From NCBI RefSeq assembly GCF_036967215.1, contig NZ_CP146016.1, forward strand, positions 2,481,337 through 2,545,336: DNA of 64,000 nucleotides, given 5' to 3'. This DNA comes from Sulfolobus tengchongensis (GTDB lineage Archaea; Thermoproteota; Thermoprotei_A; Sulfolobales; Sulfolobaceae). This document shows, piece after piece, positions 15,868-26,672 of this stretch (its first letter is position 1; every line of letters starts with the position of its first letter). Position numbers and translations under genes: made by a program. Under the pieces are notes generated by a model. That model made no database searches and had not been told where the DNA came from. It was given only the letters and a program-made list of their open reading frames with translations.

Positions 15868-16455
15868 TCATTTACCTCCGAATAATATATCGGAGATCTT
15901 TCCCCTCATACTATCAAAAACCTGGTCTAAGATAAGCTTTAATGAAAAATCTTTTGTTAACCCACTTCCCTCGTAATATATTCTTATACCACCTAACATC
16001 TTTTCATCAACTTTTACCATAGCATTCTTGTTTTTATTTACTATCTTCTCGATTAATGGTTTATCGTTTGGGGAGCAATATATTGTTATTTTTTCTCCTT
16101 CTCCAGCCTCTTTAATTTCTCTGCTTAGGATATTCTCTATAGCGTCTTTGTACTCCTTGGTTTTAATTATATTATTAATTTTCTCTAATACCCTTTCATA
16201 AACTTTATTTATCCAATATTCCTTTTCAGATAATAATACTCTTTTATTCTCTACTTCTAATCTGGCTTTTTCTCCTTCTATTTCCTCTTTTGTCTTATTT
16301 ATTAAATCATTTATTTTCTGGGTATATTCCTGCAATATCTTGCCATGTCCATCATTAATTAATTTTTGAGCCTCATCTAGACCCTTCTTTAACTCCGTCT
16401 TTACCTCTTCTCTAACTTTCTCTATTGATTTATCAAGTAATTTTTCGAATTCCAT
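15868..16455 (-). CDS. atpE: A-type ATP synthase subunit E (peripheral stalk)
   Basis: A 195-residue protein with a long charged N-terminal helix (residues about 1-90, rich in Lys/Glu) followed by a compact domain, the organisation of V/A-ATPase subunit E that links the A3B3 head to subunit I. The C-terminal [26 protein letters not shown] segment is typical. It lies between atpF (5 bp upstream) and atpA. Sulfolobus literature has named this subunit delta, so symbol use varies. Confidence 0.9.
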   Translation of the reverse strand: MEFEKLLDKSIEKVREEVKTELKKGLDEAQKLINDGHGKILQEYTQKINDLINKTKEEIEGEKARLEVENKRVLLSEKEYWINKVYERVLEKINNIIKTKEYKDAIENILSREIKEAGEGEKITIYCSPNDKPLIEKIVNKNKNAMVKVDEKMLGGIRIYYEGSGLTKDFSLKLILDQVFDSMRGKISDILFGGK

Positions 16456-16460
16456 TCACA

Positions 16461-16763
16461 TCACCCAAAACCTAACGCTTTCATTATCATCTTTTTCACG
16501 TCTATGGGTTTAGATTCACTAAAGGGAGAAGGAATAATTGTTATTAAAGGTTTTTTCTGGTCAGCAATAATGGGATCTAGTTTCTCCTTAATTGGTTCAT
16601 ATATATCCTTTGTTATTAGTATTAAATCAATATCCTCCCTTTTCCTTAGTTTAGAAATAAGATCTGGTAAACTATACGGATCGTCTAGAAAGTCTCCCTC
16701 TGTCCCCACCATTCTAAAGAGGGACACCGTATATTTGTCCCCTATTACAAACACTTTACCCAT
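16461..16763 (-). CDS. atpF: A-type ATP synthase subunit F
   Basis: A 100-residue Rossmann-like protein, MGKVFVIGDKYTVSLFRMVGTEG, matching the N-terminal signature of V/A-ATPase subunit F (FxxGIxG-type beta-alpha start), which binds the top of the rotor and influences ATP hydrolysis. First gene of the minus-strand synthase run; its promoter region is shared with divergent atpI. Confidence 0.92.
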   Translation of the reverse strand: MGKVFVIGDKYTVSLFRMVGTEGDFLDDPYSLPDLISKLRKREDIDLILITKDIYEPIKEKLDPIIADQKKPLITIIPSPFSESKPIDVKKMIMKALGFG

Positions 16764-16787
16764 TGCGGATTAATTCTAAATAACAGA

Positions 16788-16812
16788 GATTAAATACTTA
16801 TAAGTATCCTTC
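16788..16812. promoter_or_regulatory. symmetric bidirectional promoter between atpF and atpI
   Basis: A perfect 14-bp palindrome, ATACTTATAAGTAT, spans 16794-16807 and contains a TATA-like core readable on both strands. It is centred 37 bases from the atpF start (16763) and 39 bases from the atpI start (16839), which would place transcription starts about 12 nt before each gene. Sequence and spacing are seen; the bidirectional role is inferred. Confidence 0.6.
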
Positions 16813-16838
16813 TATTACATATTGCGAGGGAAATTAAA

Positions 16839-18947
16839 GTGCTATTACCAGAGAATATGGTTAGATTACAGATAATTTCTGATAAAGCGTCTTTAGATAC
16901 GATAGTAACTAAACTCCTTAAACTTGGCGTATTTCAGCCAGAGGAACCTCTTTATCCTATAGGGAACGAAAGAATAGAAGAAGCTAGGAGATTAATTACC
17001 GCAGTTCAAGACCATATTAGCAAATTGAAAATAATAATGGAGTTAGGAGGATTAATAATAGAACCCTTAGGGAGTATAAAAGTAAGTAGTTGGTCTAAAA
17101 CTGCAGAAGAAGTAAATGAAGAAGCGTTAAAATTAGAGGAAAGATATAAGGAGTTACTAGAGGAGATAGGCAGGTTAAGAGCTGAGAGAGATCTTTATCA
17201 ACAACAACTAAAAGAATTGGAGCCTATTAAGACAATAACAGTTGAACTATCGAGATTATATTCGCTGGAACTATTTGACGTAATATTGGCTCAAGTAACA
17301 GAAGATAAATTAAAGCTTCTTAATCAAATACTAGGAGAATCTAGTGGTTTCGTATATAGTGTAAAATCTGGAGAAAATAGCTATACTGTTTTAGTGATAG
17401 CTGAGAAGTCTGCGGATATAGACAAAAAATTGAGAGAAGTAGGAGTTAGAAGGTACGAATTACAAGAAGGCAAGTCTCCATATCAATTATATAATGAAAT
17501 TCTAGAGAGAATAAACCAAATAAATACTATTCTTGAAAGGACTAGGGATGAATTAGCAAGAAAAGTGAAGAATGAGGAGAACTATATAAAGAATGTTTAT
17601 GGTAAATTGCTAACAATTAGAGATGCCTTAAATATAATGAATAAAGCAAGAGTATCTGAATATTACCTACAGATTGAGGGGTACATTCCAGAGAAGTATG
17701 TTAAAAGAGTGCAGAGTGAAATGAAGGAAATAGCATATGTTGATTATATAAGACCAAGGCGCTATGGCGAAAAAGAGGAACCGCCAACATTGGTTGAAAT
17801 GCCTAAATCAATAAAAGTTTTAGAATCATTAGTTGAAATATATGGAACTCCATCGTACTGGGAGATTTCCCCTATAGCGTTTCTAGTTTTCACATTCCCT
17901 ATCCTTTTTGGTCTCATGTTTCCAGATTTCGGTAACGCTATAGTTTTACTTCTATTCTCAATTTGGTTTTATAGATATGGTAAGAAAAGGGGAAGCGAAA
18001 ATATTCCTAAGTTATCTATAATTCTAATATACTCAAGTGTGATTGCAATGATAACTGGTTTATTAGCTAGAGATTTCTTTGGCCCTCTGCCAGTAGGTGG
18101 CTTGAGGGAAATATTAAATAATGGCAACTATTCTGTAGGTCCTCTATATAACATATGGCCAATTCCAGCTAGCGTATCAGAGGCGTTAAAGTTCCTTTTA
18201 CCTTTTGGTGAGTATAGTACCAGTGTCAGCATAGAGAATACTATGATATTTTCAGTTTTATTAGGCGCAATTGCATTATTCGTAAGCTCTTTACTGGGTG
18301 TTATCAATGCTGTTAGAAAGAAAGATTCGGAATTCCTATTCTTCGAAAAGTTACCGTTATTTCTACTATATGTAGTTCCCATATTCATTTTCATGTATGG
18401 TGTAACAAACCCCGCTAACTTCTTTGCTGCAGATGAGCAGGTTTTAGGTCAAATACTTAATGCCGTTTTAATGAAGTCCTTCAGCCAGAATATTATAGGT
18501 TATGGAATAGTGTGGTGGACTTCCTTTGCTTTATTATATAACTGGGCAGCTCATGCAATTTTAGTTAAGAGACATGATAACGCGAGTTGGGGTTCTGCAA
18601 TTGCAATGGGCTTTATAGAGGGTGGTTTTGAGGGAGCACTCTTATTGCTATCCAATACTATCTCGTTCATAAGAGTTTTAGTATTTGCGTTGTCACACTA
18701 TTACATATTATATGCGTTTTCATATATGGCTTACTTAGTTGCACCATCTACGACTACAATAGGAGTACTGATAAATCCTATCGCGATTGTTATTCTAATT
18801 ATAGGAAACTTGTTAGCAATAGGTTTAGAGGGATTAGTAGTATTTATACAAGATCTAAGGCTTCACTTTTACGAGATGTTTAGCAAGTTCTATGAGGGAA
18901 GAGGAAGAAAATTCGAGCCAGTAATGGCTTATGTGTCACTTGAGTAA
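16839..18947 (+). CDS. atpI: A-type ATP synthase subunit I (stator, proton channel)
   Basis: A 702-residue protein with a soluble N-terminal half (about 1-340) containing coiled-coil stretches, and a C-terminal membrane half with about seven to eight segments. The conserved arginine-containing helix reads SFIRVLVFALSHYY near 620. This is the stator subunit carrying the half-channels next to the K ring. Start GTG at 16839 has GAGGG at 16826-16830. Divergent from the other synthase genes; its 3' end overlaps metG by 12 bp. Confidence 0.94.
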   Translation: MLLPENMVRLQIISDKASLDTIVTKLLKLGVFQPEEPLYPIGNERIEEARRLITAVQDHISKLKIIMELGGLIIEPLGSIKVSSWSKTAEEVNEEALKLEERYKELLEEIGRLRAERDLYQQQLKELEPIKTITVELSRLYSLELFDVILAQVTEDKLKLLNQILGESSGFVYSVKSGENSYTVLVIAEKSADIDKKLREVGVRRYELQEGKSPYQLYNEILERINQINTILERTRDELARKVKNEENYIKNVYGKLLTIRDALNIMNKARVSEYYLQIEGYIPEKYVKRVQSEMKEIAYVDYIRPRRYGEKEEPPTLVEMPKSIKVLESLVEIYGTPSYWEISPIAFLVFTFPILFGLMFPDFGNAIVLLLFSIWFYRYGKKRGSENIPKLSIILIYSSVIAMITGLLARDFFGPLPVGGLREILNNGNYSVGPLYNIWPIPASVSEALKFLLPFGEYSTSVSIENTMIFSVLLGAIALFVSSLLGVINAVRKKDSEFLFFEKLPLFLLYVVPIFIFMYGVTNPANFFAADEQVLGQILNAVLMKSFSQNIIGYGIVWWTSFALLYNWAAHAILVKRHDNASWGSAIAMGFIEGGFEGALLLLSNTISFIRVLVFALSHYYILYAFSYMAYLVAPSTTTIGVLINPIAIVILIIGNLLAIGLEGLVVFIQDLRLHFYEMFSKFYEGRGRKFEPVMAYVSLE

Positions 18948-20657
18948 GGTAGGTCTAATTTTTTCTATGTCTTTTCTTATGTTTTCCAACTTACTTTGTA
19001 TTTCTTTTTCGAAATCAGTAGGAAGTTTCTTGAAAAGCGTTATTACTTGCCCTATCTTATGGCCAGGCTTAATGTATAATTTAGACGCGTCATCCCATTT
19101 CTCATTTTCTATATCTCCCATATTTAGCATATCATATATCTTCTGTGCATAGGAAGGCATTAATGGATATAATAATATTGCTATCGTTCTCACTGAATTA
19201 ACACCTATATAAAGGGTGTTCTTTAATTCGATTTCTTTACCAATTTTGTATAGATTCCAGGGAGCCTTCAAATTTAAGTACGCATTACACTCTCTAACGA
19301 ATTTCAACATTTCTTCTGTTCCAGCCTTTAGTTTGCCTTTTTCAAAAAGACTTCCAACGTTCTTAGGAGTCTCCTTTATCATTTCTATAATCTTCTTATC
19401 GTTATCGTCTGTATTATTATCATTAAATTCTGGAATTACCCCATTGTAATATCTGTTTATCATACTAAGTACTCTGTTAATATAATTTCCAATATCATCA
19501 TTGAGTTCCGTATTAACTATCCTAACGGTTTCTCTCCAAGTAAAGTTAGTGTCTTTTTCCTCTGGCCTCAATCTAATTAAGATGAATCTCCAATATTCTA
19601 CATCCATAAGTTGTGGCGCCTCATCAATCCACACTCCTATTCTTCTGCTTTTGCTGAACTTTTGCCCTTCATATAATAAGTACTCAGTAGCTGCTATTAC
19701 ATCTGGTAAGTGATATCCTTCTTCAGAGGCCATAAGCATTGCAGGTAGGATTACTGCGTGAAATGGAATATTGTCCTTTCCTATAAAATAATAGCTCTTT
19801 ATATTATTCCCAAACCAGAATTCTTTCCAATTCTGTGGTTCACCTCTTTTTTCAAAATATTCTATAACAGCCGAAATGTAGCCCAAGAGTGCCTCAAACC
19901 ACACGTAGATAGTTTTATCTTCTGCTTCAGCAAACGGAGCCTGTATACCCCATTTGTTATCTCTTGTTATACTTCTAGGTTTTAAGCCCTCGCTAACCCA
20001 ACTTAATGCAACCGACTTTACGTTTTCAGGCATGTCTCTGGATTCACTTATCCATTGCTTTATCTTATCATTAAACTCTGATAGATCGAAAAACCAATGT
20101 TTAGTTTTCTTAAATACTGGTGTTCTTCCGCAGATGCTACATTTAGGGTTTATTAGTAGATTTGGCGTGAGTAATCTTCCACAATTATCACACTGATCTC
20201 CTCTCGCATCTTCAAATCCACAATAGGGGCAGGTTCCTTTAATAAATCTATCAGGTAAATATAGTTTATCATATTCACAAAATGGTATTTCATCTTCAGA
20301 GACCTTAATGTATTTATCTAATTTAAGTAAGAACTCCCTTACGAATTTCTTGTGAGTCTCACTTTCAGTTCTGGTATAATTATCGAAACTTATTTTCCAT
20401 ACGTTCAAAAAAAGGTGCTTATCGTACTCATGGGCTTGGTCAGTAAGCTCTTTTGGATTAACTCTCCTTTTTATCGCCTCTACTTCTATAGGAGTTCCAT
20501 GCTCGTCACTACCACTAACAAATATTACATTTTCTTTCCCGTACTTTAGCCTTGCATACCTAGCGAAGACGTCTGCTGATAATATAGAGCCTATTAGATT
20601 ACCTAAATGTGGTACTGAATTTACATATGGCCAAGCCGAAGTTACAAGTACTTTCAT
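18936..20657 (-). CDS. metG: methionyl-tRNA synthetase
   Basis: A 573-residue class I synthetase. The HIGH-like motif reads PHLGN near residue 16, the KMSKS-like motif is KFSKSRR near 330, and two CxxC zinc knuckles (CPYCG, CDNCG with CSICG) lie around 140-180. There is no C-terminal tRNA-binding OB domain, which in archaea is often separate. It converges on atpI with a 12-bp overlap and diverges from priL. Confidence 0.96.
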   Translation of the reverse strand: MKVLVTSAWPYVNSVPHLGNLIGSILSADVFARYARLKYGKENVIFVSGSDEHGTPIEVEAIKRRVNPKELTDQAHEYDKHLFLNVWKISFDNYTRTESETHKKFVREFLLKLDKYIKVSEDEIPFCEYDKLYLPDRFIKGTCPYCGFEDARGDQCDNCGRLLTPNLLINPKCSICGRTPVFKKTKHWFFDLSEFNDKIKQWISESRDMPENVKSVALSWVSEGLKPRSITRDNKWGIQAPFAEAEDKTIYVWFEALLGYISAVIEYFEKRGEPQNWKEFWFGNNIKSYYFIGKDNIPFHAVILPAMLMASEEGYHLPDVIAATEYLLYEGQKFSKSRRIGVWIDEAPQLMDVEYWRFILIRLRPEEKDTNFTWRETVRIVNTELNDDIGNYINRVLSMINRYYNGVIPEFNDNNTDDNDKKIIEMIKETPKNVGSLFEKGKLKAGTEEMLKFVRECNAYLNLKAPWNLYKIGKEIELKNTLYIGVNSVRTIAILLYPLMPSYAQKIYDMLNMGDIENEKWDDASKLYIKPGHKIGQVITLFKKLPTDFEKEIQSKLENIRKDIEKIRPTLLK

Positions 20658-20719
20658 TACATTCTGTTTTTCAGCAAGTCTTTATTAAACATAACTAAAT
20701 AGATAGCTTAGTAAAAGTT

Positions 20720-21652
20720 ATGGTATTAGACGTCAAGAAATATCCCTTCACTAAGAGTCTAGAGGATGAACTAAGAAAGTATGGTGGAGGAATTACTTTA
20801 ACCGACTTATTACTCAGCGATAGCGAGATTATAGATCAAGCTAAAGATAGAATACAGAAAGCAATAGCAAATGAAAATCTTCCGCATTACACAATGTATA
20901 GAGAGCCCGTATTGGTTTTTTATACAACATTATTATCCTTAGCAATATTAAATGATGCTAAGCTCATTCGTAAATACGCTTATGAAGAGGCAAAGCAGTT
21001 CAGAATCTTACTTCTTAATGAGAGTGAGGAAAATCTAATTGAACTTTCAAGACTGTTAAATATCAAAATAAATAGATGTACTCCAATAAAGTTTAATTTA
21101 GAGAAAGGAAAAAGAATCATTCAAAAAGAATTCTGTGTACATTTTATAGATTATTTAAGATACACTAAAAATATGAGCGAAGAGTGGAAATTAAGTAAAC
21201 AAGTATTACAAAAGGGATACGTCTATCTCACTAAAAACCAGTTAAGCGATATAATAGTTGAAAATATTAGGAATAAAATAGTTGAAATGATAAAGCCATT
21301 AAACTTGAAGGAAATTCCTGAAAAACTAAAAAGTTTGATTGAGAGAAAAAGAACAATTCCACCTTGCATAGAGAACATCTTAAATAAAGAACAATTAAAT
21401 GAAGAGGAAATAAGAACATTAATTACCTTTTACATAGATATAGGAAAGGGATTGAATAGTATCACGGCAATTATGAAGAAGTGGAATTTAACGAACGTCA
21501 GAGATCTGTATAAAAAGTATAGAGGAAGTGGTAGAACAAAGTATATAGTATATTCATGTGAAAAAATGAAACAACTAGGTCTTTGTGTAAGTAATTGTAA
21601 TGTTAAAAATCCCTTACAGCTCTACTTTCTCAATAACGAATACACTACGTAG
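20720..21652 (+). CDS. priL: DNA primase large subunit
   Basis: A 310-residue regulatory subunit of the archaeal/eukaryotic primase, beginning [22 protein letters not shown]. The C-terminal domain carries cysteines in [22 protein letters not shown] and SNC, suited to hold the 4Fe-4S cluster. The partner catalytic subunit PriS is not in this window, but a PriX-like gene is at 48313-48777. The end overlaps the convergent phosphotransferase gene by 31 bp. Confidence 0.93.
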   Translation: MVLDVKKYPFTKSLEDELRKYGGGITLTDLLLSDSEIIDQAKDRIQKAIANENLPHYTMYREPVLVFYTTLLSLAILNDAKLIRKYAYEEAKQFRILLLNESEENLIELSRLLNIKINRCTPIKFNLEKGKRIIQKEFCVHFIDYLRYTKNMSEEWKLSKQVLQKGYVYLTKNQLSDIIVENIRNKIVEMIKPLNLKEIPEKLKSLIERKRTIPPCIENILNKEQLNEEEIRTLITFYIDIGKGLNSITAIMKKWNLTNVRDLYKKYRGSGRTKYIVYSCEKMKQLGLCVSNCNVKNPLQLYFLNNEYTT

Positions 21653-22200
21653 AATCTTTGAATTACAGTAATTGCTGTAAGCATAAGAAATATATAAAAA
21701 ATGTATACAGATACAATTTTATTGACTATCACATAAACCAAGAGAATTATTAAGACGAATATTATTCTCTCTCCTCTTTCTATTATTCCTCTTCCTTCCA
21801 TCTTAAGTCCGAGAGATTCAGCCTTAGCCCTAATATATGAAATTACTAAAGATAAGCCAACAGCTATTGCAACTAGATAAGATGAAAATCCTAAGAAAAT
21901 GAAGGCAGAGATGTACAATATATCTTCTACTCTATCGAGTGTAGAGTCCAAGAAGCTTCCAAAAGGCGATACGGTATTTGAGACTCTAGCCACTTCTCCA
22001 TCAATTGCGTCCATTAATGCTGAGATTATGAGAAAGATTATCCCCAATATTATATTGTAACTCATGATTTCAAGAAAATATATAATTGCAAATATTAGCC
22101 CTAGAACTGTAATATAATTTGCACGGATATTAGCACCAGCTAACGTTTCTGCTAATGGTTCTATTATCCTCTTAACTTGCTTCCTTATTCTAGTTAGCAT
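21622..22200 (-). CDS. CDP-alcohol phosphatidyltransferase family protein (archaeal phospholipid synthesis)
   Basis: A 192-residue membrane enzyme with several hydrophobic helices and the complete family motif D-G-x2-A-R-x8-9-G-x3-D-x3-D ([12 protein letters not shown]...GSFLDSTLD). It transfers a head group, probably inositol phosphate or glycerol phosphate, to CDP-archaeol; in Sulfolobales archaetidylinositol phosphate synthase is the likeliest choice, but this is inference. ATG at 22200 is chosen over GTG at 22209: TTTAAAA lies about 20 bases upstream and suits a leaderless start. Confidence 0.85.
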   Translation of the reverse strand: MLTRIRKQVKRIIEPLAETLAGANIRANYITVLGLIFAIIYFLEIMSYNIILGIIFLIISALMDAIDGEVARVSNTVSPFGSFLDSTLDRVEDILYISAFIFLGFSSYLVAIAVGLSLVISYIRAKAESLGLKMEGRGIIERGERIIFVLIILLVYVIVNKIVSVYIFYIFLMLTAITVIQRFYVVYSLLRK

Positions 22201-22243
22201 GACAACCACTACTATTTTAAACCCTTTTAACTAGTGATACGGG

Positions 22244-22555
22244 ATGACAGCTAAAAAATTGATTCTGGTAACTTCGGAATCCCACCCTTTACATAAGGTA
22301 TTCATGGAAATTGTAGACGAACTTTCAAAGGAATTAAATTTAGAAAAAGAAATTAAAATGGAAGACTATGCGTTTCTTGCAGACTATGGTGAAAAGGACG
22401 AATTCGATATGCCGTTTCTTCCTCAACTTTTCATCCAAACTGCAGATGGTAAAATAACTCCAATATTAACTAAAATACCATTCGACGCCAGTTTAAAACC
22501 AGATAAGAAGAGTGGGAAAGAGGAAGCTATTAAAAAAATTAAAAATCTAGGATAG
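22244..22555 (+). CDS. small conserved protein, possible thioredoxin-like fold
   Basis: A 103-residue protein I do not recognise firmly. The order of a beta strand (KLILVTSE), a helix (LHKVFMEIVDELSKEL), and MPFLPQLFIQTADGK with a potential cis-proline before PQLF recalls thioredoxin folds. There is no CxxC, so it is not a redox thioredoxin. First of three closely spaced plus-strand genes leading into the lysine methyltransferase; 26 bp separate it from the next start. Confidence 0.7.
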   Translation: MTAKKLILVTSESHPLHKVFMEIVDELSKELNLEKEIKMEDYAFLADYGEKDEFDMPFLPQLFIQTADGKITPILTKIPFDASLKPDKKSGKEEAIKKIKNLG

Positions 22556-22581
22556 GATAAGATTATTTTGAAGTGAGAAGT

Positions 22582-23067
22582 GTGAGTTACGTACCACATG
22601 TCCCTTATGTACCAACACCTGAAAAAGTAGTAAAGAGAATGCTAGAATTAGCTAAAGTATCTGCAGATGATGTGGTATATGATTTAGGATGCGGAGATGG
22701 TAGAATAATAATATCTGCAGTGAAAGATTTTAACGTGAAGAAAGCTGTGGGTGTTGAGATTAATGATGAGAGAATAAGAGAAGCGTTATCTAATATTGAA
22801 AAAAATGGAGTAACAGGAAGGGCAGTAGTGGTAAAAGGAAACTTCTTTGACGTGGATATTTCAGAAGCGACTGTAGTTACAATGTTTCTCCTAACGAATG
22901 TTAATGAAATGTTAAAACCGAAGCTCGAAAAAGAGCTTAAACCGGGAACAAGAGTTGTTTCTCATGAATTTGAAATAAGAGGTTGGACTCCAAAAGAAGT
23001 CGTAAAGGTTGAAGATGGTAATATGAACCATACTGTATATCTTTACATTATTGGTGAACATAAATGA
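22582..23067 (+). CDS. broad-specificity protein lysine methyltransferase aKMT
   Basis: A 161-residue SAM-dependent methyltransferase beginning SYVPHVPYVPTPEKVV, with the SAM-binding motif DLGCGDGR at 34-41 and acidic VGVEIND at the end of the second strand. It matches, as I recall it, crenarchaeal aKMT (aKMT4 of S. islandicus), which methylates lysines of many proteins, including chromatin and replication proteins. GTG at 22582 gives the 161-residue length known for the family; GTG at 22573 would add three residues. Stop and next start overlap (ATGA). Confidence 0.9.
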   Translation: MSYVPHVPYVPTPEKVVKRMLELAKVSADDVVYDLGCGDGRIIISAVKDFNVKKAVGVEINDERIREALSNIEKNGVTGRAVVVKGNFFDVDISEATVVTMFLLTNVNEMLKPKLEKELKPGTRVVSHEFEIRGWTPKEVVKVEDGNMNHTVYLYIIGEHK

Positions 23068-23501
23068 AAGTTTTAGTGATAAAAAGTGAAAATGGGAAAG
23101 TAACTTCAGAAAAGATAGCTGAAGGGGAAATTAGTAAGGTTCTGCGTGATGTTGCAAAAGAAGCGCTAGAAGAATGGAACGAAATGACATCAGATTTTAT
23201 AATAATGAGAGATACTCAAGAAGTGCGAATACCTCTTCCTCTAAAGCCCGATGTTTACGAGGCTATAAAAACTTTTCTTGTAGGTAAAGATAAAAAAGAA
23301 GCAATAGCTAAAATTCCAGTATATATAATAAGTTATGAAAATGAATGGAAGGAAAGCGATTTTCAAGATAAGAAGATTTACGTTATATCATACTATATTA
23401 ATGATGAAATAAAGAAAGATGTATTGGCTGATGCAGCCCAAATGACCAGTGAGCAAAAACAAGAAGAAGCAGAGGAAGAGGATTTAGAAGAAGAGGAATA
23501 G
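23064..23501 (+). CDS. conserved archaeal protein with acidic C-terminal tail (DUF2286-like)
   Basis: A 145-residue protein, translationally coupled to aKMT by a 4-bp overlap. Residues 1-115 alternate strands and helices (MKVLVIKSENGKV, RDVAKEALEEWNEM), and the last fifteen residues are almost all Glu/Asp. I associate the pattern with the uncharacterised DUF2286 family, at low certainty. It converges on polB1, 20 bp apart. Acidic tails of this kind are often used to bind basic proteins or compete with DNA, but no role is established here. Confidence 0.7.
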   Translation: MKVLVIKSENGKVTSEKIAEGEISKVLRDVAKEALEEWNEMTSDFIIMRDTQEVRIPLPLKPDVYEAIKTFLVGKDKKEAIAKIPVYIISYENEWKESDFQDKKIYVISYYINDEIKKDVLADAAQMTSEQKQEEAEEEDLEEEE

Positions 23502-23521
23502 GAAAAACTAAAACTAAGATA

Positions 23522-26161
23522 TTAATTCCTTTTCTCAGAAAACGAAAAGAATGAATCTATGGATATAGTAGCTGCGATCTCATCCCACGATACTCCAAAT
23601 GCCTTCAGTATTTGTTCAAACGTGCTTCTTAATGCTTCAAGATATTTCTCCACATCTATCTCAGTTACTTTAGCTAATTGTACTGGTTTTACACCATCTT
23701 TCGACCTAACCTTTACATAGTATATCACATCCCTAGGTAATACGTTTATCCCAAATGGCCTCAACTGAAGAGCAGCTTTTACATGCTGCGGAGTATTCTT
23801 CTTATAAGCGTCTAGAGGCTTGGATAACATCACCTTAAATGCTAATTCGTCTAGATTGTAACCTTTGTTCTTTAACCTTTCATATGATTCTTTTATCTCC
23901 TTTACTATTTCTCCTTTTATTTTCTTTACGTCATCTGGTGAATTTATACGAACCATTAAATCCTTTACTTCATTAAATACTTTTTTCACGAATTCTGGAG
24001 TGTTTCTCTTCTTCACTAACATACCCTTTATATCAACTTTACCATCTGGATAAACTCCAAAATAGTTCTTCTTTAATCCAGAAAATGCCACAAATTTGTA
24101 CGTTTTATCAACTTCCAGATCTAAATTAAAGTTAGCCTTTACCCATTTTATAATATTTTCTAGACTTTCCTTGGGAGGACTAAGGAGGAATAATGAGTCA
24201 GTATCACCATATAATACAGTTAATCCTTCTTCCCTTGCTTTTTTAACAGTATTAGTTATCACATATCTACCCAATGCGGTAACGCTCTCAGCTACAGCAG
24301 GTGCATATAGTGGGAAGCTTTCAGCGCCAAACACTCCATATGTCGCATTTATGAACACTTTCATTGCTCTTTGCACTACATCATAAAGCATTTTTTGCTC
24401 TTCGCTAATACTTGGACTCTTCGCTTTCTTCTTGTATATCTTAACTCTAAAATCCCTCAGCAAACCAGTTATTACTGCTGTAATTCCTGGCCTATCCATA
24501 CATACTACATGCAATACTTGTCCAGTCTCATCTTTAACCTCATACGTCTTCTTACACTCTTGTATATCAACAGTTTCATAGCTTAGATTCCACGTCCTAA
24601 TTATTGATGGGTACAGTGAAGCAAAATCTAATACAGTTATATTAAAGAATATACCAGCTGGAGGGTCTATAACTACTGCACCTTTATACCCTTTCCCTTT
24701 TATCAAGGCAGAGGTCTTTATGTTTGAGGATCTTGCAAGTATTTCTTCTTTGAGTGGGATGAGCCAGTTTCTTTTCCTATGTTCCCAATAATATAGATTC
24801 TTCACCCATGTGGATATTTCAGTTCTCGTTAATTCCTCTAGTCCTAGTCTAGAAATCCTAGAAAATAGAATTATTAACTTCATAGTTAGTTCATTATTAA
24901 ATGTCGTAAGTTGTAATGTTATTTCAGCATCCCTAAAGTTATACTCTATAAGTTTTCCTATATCCAAGAAAGATATCAACGTGTCAACTTTAACTTTAGA
25001 TGTACCTAGTAATGCCTTAGCAACAGCATCCAAGTTGTACTCACTATACTTACCCTCAAAGGCATAATTTCTTACAGCTTTGTTAAAGAAGAACTTATAT
25101 AAATCTATATGAAGACCAGCTAAATATTTTGCCTCATCTCTACTGGGTATGTCTATTGGAATTTCTTCCGGATAAAAGCCTAATTTTAATGCTCTAAAGT
25201 AAATGTAAGGTAAATCAAAGTCATCACCATTAAAAGTTAGAATTATGGGATAATCCACTATTATATCAAAAAAGCGTCTTAACAGCTCATATTCGGAGTT
25301 GAATCTCTCTACCGCCACACCATCAAGATTTACAATTCCTTCTTCTACATCGTCCCTATTTAGTACGAGCACTTTCTTTAGTCCATCATTACCAGCTAAT
25401 GCAATGCTTATAATTGGAAATTCTGCCTTCTCTGAATCTGGAATTCTTCCCTTTACCGGAGTGTATACTTCAATATCTATTGCAACTCTCTTTATTTTTG
25501 GAATTTCTGTTTCAAATATAGGAAGCCAGTCAACTGCCATCTGCCTTGTCATCTCATCAGAATCAGCAAAAGCTTTCTTTATTTCTTCAACGTCCTTTTC
25601 ATCTAAGGTTAAAGAAACACTGGATAGTTTGCCGTTTTTAACAACATAAGGCATTCCGGGAATTAAGCCCATATCATAAATATAATTATTGTAATATTTT
25701 ATGTGAGCCTCATAAGCTTTCGGAACATCATTCCTTAATCTCCTTACAGCTAATGGGTCCTTGACAACAATTTTGGTCAACTTCATTCTATTCCAAGTAT
25801 ATGGGTCTATTTTTACAACCGTTTCTATATGATCAAAGGAAGGATCTCTAATTATTTTAGGTATTTTGCTTACCTTATCGGGTTCAATATCAACTAAGAA
25901 ATAAGACTTGTGTCCAGTATTATCATAAAGGACATAGATTTTTTGGGTTTCCTTATCGAATAACTTACATACTGCCTTGCCCTTCTTTCCATCATAGTCA
26001 ACTTGTAACAAGAAGTAAATCTTATTTTCTTGCGCTTCTGAGAGCCACTCTTTTTTAGATATCTTTCTTTCTTCAGATTGTGGTTTAGTTTCTTGAACTT
26101 TCTCTTCACCCTTTTGCTGTTTGGCAGAAGGAATGTCAAATAGTGTAAGTTGTTTAGCCAT
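23522..26161 (-). CDS. polB1: replicative DNA polymerase B1
   Basis: An 879-residue family B DNA polymerase. The N-terminus QLTLFDIP looks like a PIP box for PCNA, then a charged linker (about 15-40). Proofreading exonuclease motif I DIE lies near 226, polymerase motif A DFASLYPS near 511 and motif C YGDTDS near 650; all catalytic carboxylates are present. The uracil-recognition N-domain is expected. It closely resembles the S. solfataricus Dpo1 sequence I remember but with many substitutions. Divergent from tRNA-Arg with only 52 bp between the starts, so promoters overlap. Confidence 0.97.
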   Translation of the reverse strand: MAKQLTLFDIPSAKQQKGEEKVQETKPQSEERKISKKEWLSEAQENKIYFLLQVDYDGKKGKAVCKLFDKETQKIYVLYDNTGHKSYFLVDIEPDKVSKIPKIIRDPSFDHIETVVKIDPYTWNRMKLTKIVVKDPLAVRRLRNDVPKAYEAHIKYYNNYIYDMGLIPGMPYVVKNGKLSSVSLTLDEKDVEEIKKAFADSDEMTRQMAVDWLPIFETEIPKIKRVAIDIEVYTPVKGRIPDSEKAEFPIISIALAGNDGLKKVLVLNRDDVEEGIVNLDGVAVERFNSEYELLRRFFDIIVDYPIILTFNGDDFDLPYIYFRALKLGFYPEEIPIDIPSRDEAKYLAGLHIDLYKFFFNKAVRNYAFEGKYSEYNLDAVAKALLGTSKVKVDTLISFLDIGKLIEYNFRDAEITLQLTTFNNELTMKLIILFSRISRLGLEELTRTEISTWVKNLYYWEHRKRNWLIPLKEEILARSSNIKTSALIKGKGYKGAVVIDPPAGIFFNITVLDFASLYPSIIRTWNLSYETVDIQECKKTYEVKDETGQVLHVVCMDRPGITAVITGLLRDFRVKIYKKKAKSPSISEEQKMLYDVVQRAMKVFINATYGVFGAESFPLYAPAVAESVTALGRYVITNTVKKAREEGLTVLYGDTDSLFLLSPPKESLENIIKWVKANFNLDLEVDKTYKFVAFSGLKKNYFGVYPDGKVDIKGMLVKKRNTPEFVKKVFNEVKDLMVRINSPDDVKKIKGEIVKEIKESYERLKNKGYNLDELAFKVMLSKPLDAYKKNTPQHVKAALQLRPFGINVLPRDVIYYVKVRSKDGVKPVQLAKVTEIDVEKYLEALRSTFEQILKAFGVSWDEIAATISIDSFFSFSEKRN

Positions 26162-26164
26162 TTT

Positions 26165-26200
26165 CTAACATATATACTTTTTTAAGAAATACGCTATAAG
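26165..26200. promoter_or_regulatory. divergent promoter region for polB1 and tRNA-Arg
   Basis: Between polB1 (start 26161) and tRNA-Arg (start 26214) lie only 52 bp. On the plus strand a CTTTTTTAAG box at about 26178-26187 is about 27-35 bases before the tRNA. On the minus strand TTAAAAAAGTATATA, at about 26171-26185, lies close ahead of the polB1 ATG. Both promoters must share this stretch. Box calls are by eye. Confidence 0.5.
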
Positions 26201-26213
26201 TTTTAATGCATAA

Positions 26214-26478
<265 letters not shown>

Positions 26479-26672
26479 TTTCGCCCTAAAATATCGGTTG
26501 CCAATTTTAGTTTATAAGCTATTGGCAACCGTTAAATTTTGCCGTTAAAACGTGTTAAATTGAAAGAAGAAGGCAAAAATTCCTTAATTAAAAACACTAA
26601 GCCATTTTTTGAATTTACGGGGTTTCCACTACAGCTTCCATGGGATTAATATGTATTCGTTTTCCCCTTCCA
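26479..26672. other. stretch between int(N) fossil and decayed gene, no intact gene
   Basis: No start-to-stop gene of credible length is seen. A direct repeat of the 9-mer TTGGCAACC-like type (about 26498 TTGCCAATTTTAG region and 26522 TTGGCAACC) forms a near inverted repeat around 26497-26530. It could be a promoter or control element of the former mobile element; this is speculative. Confidence 0.3.
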
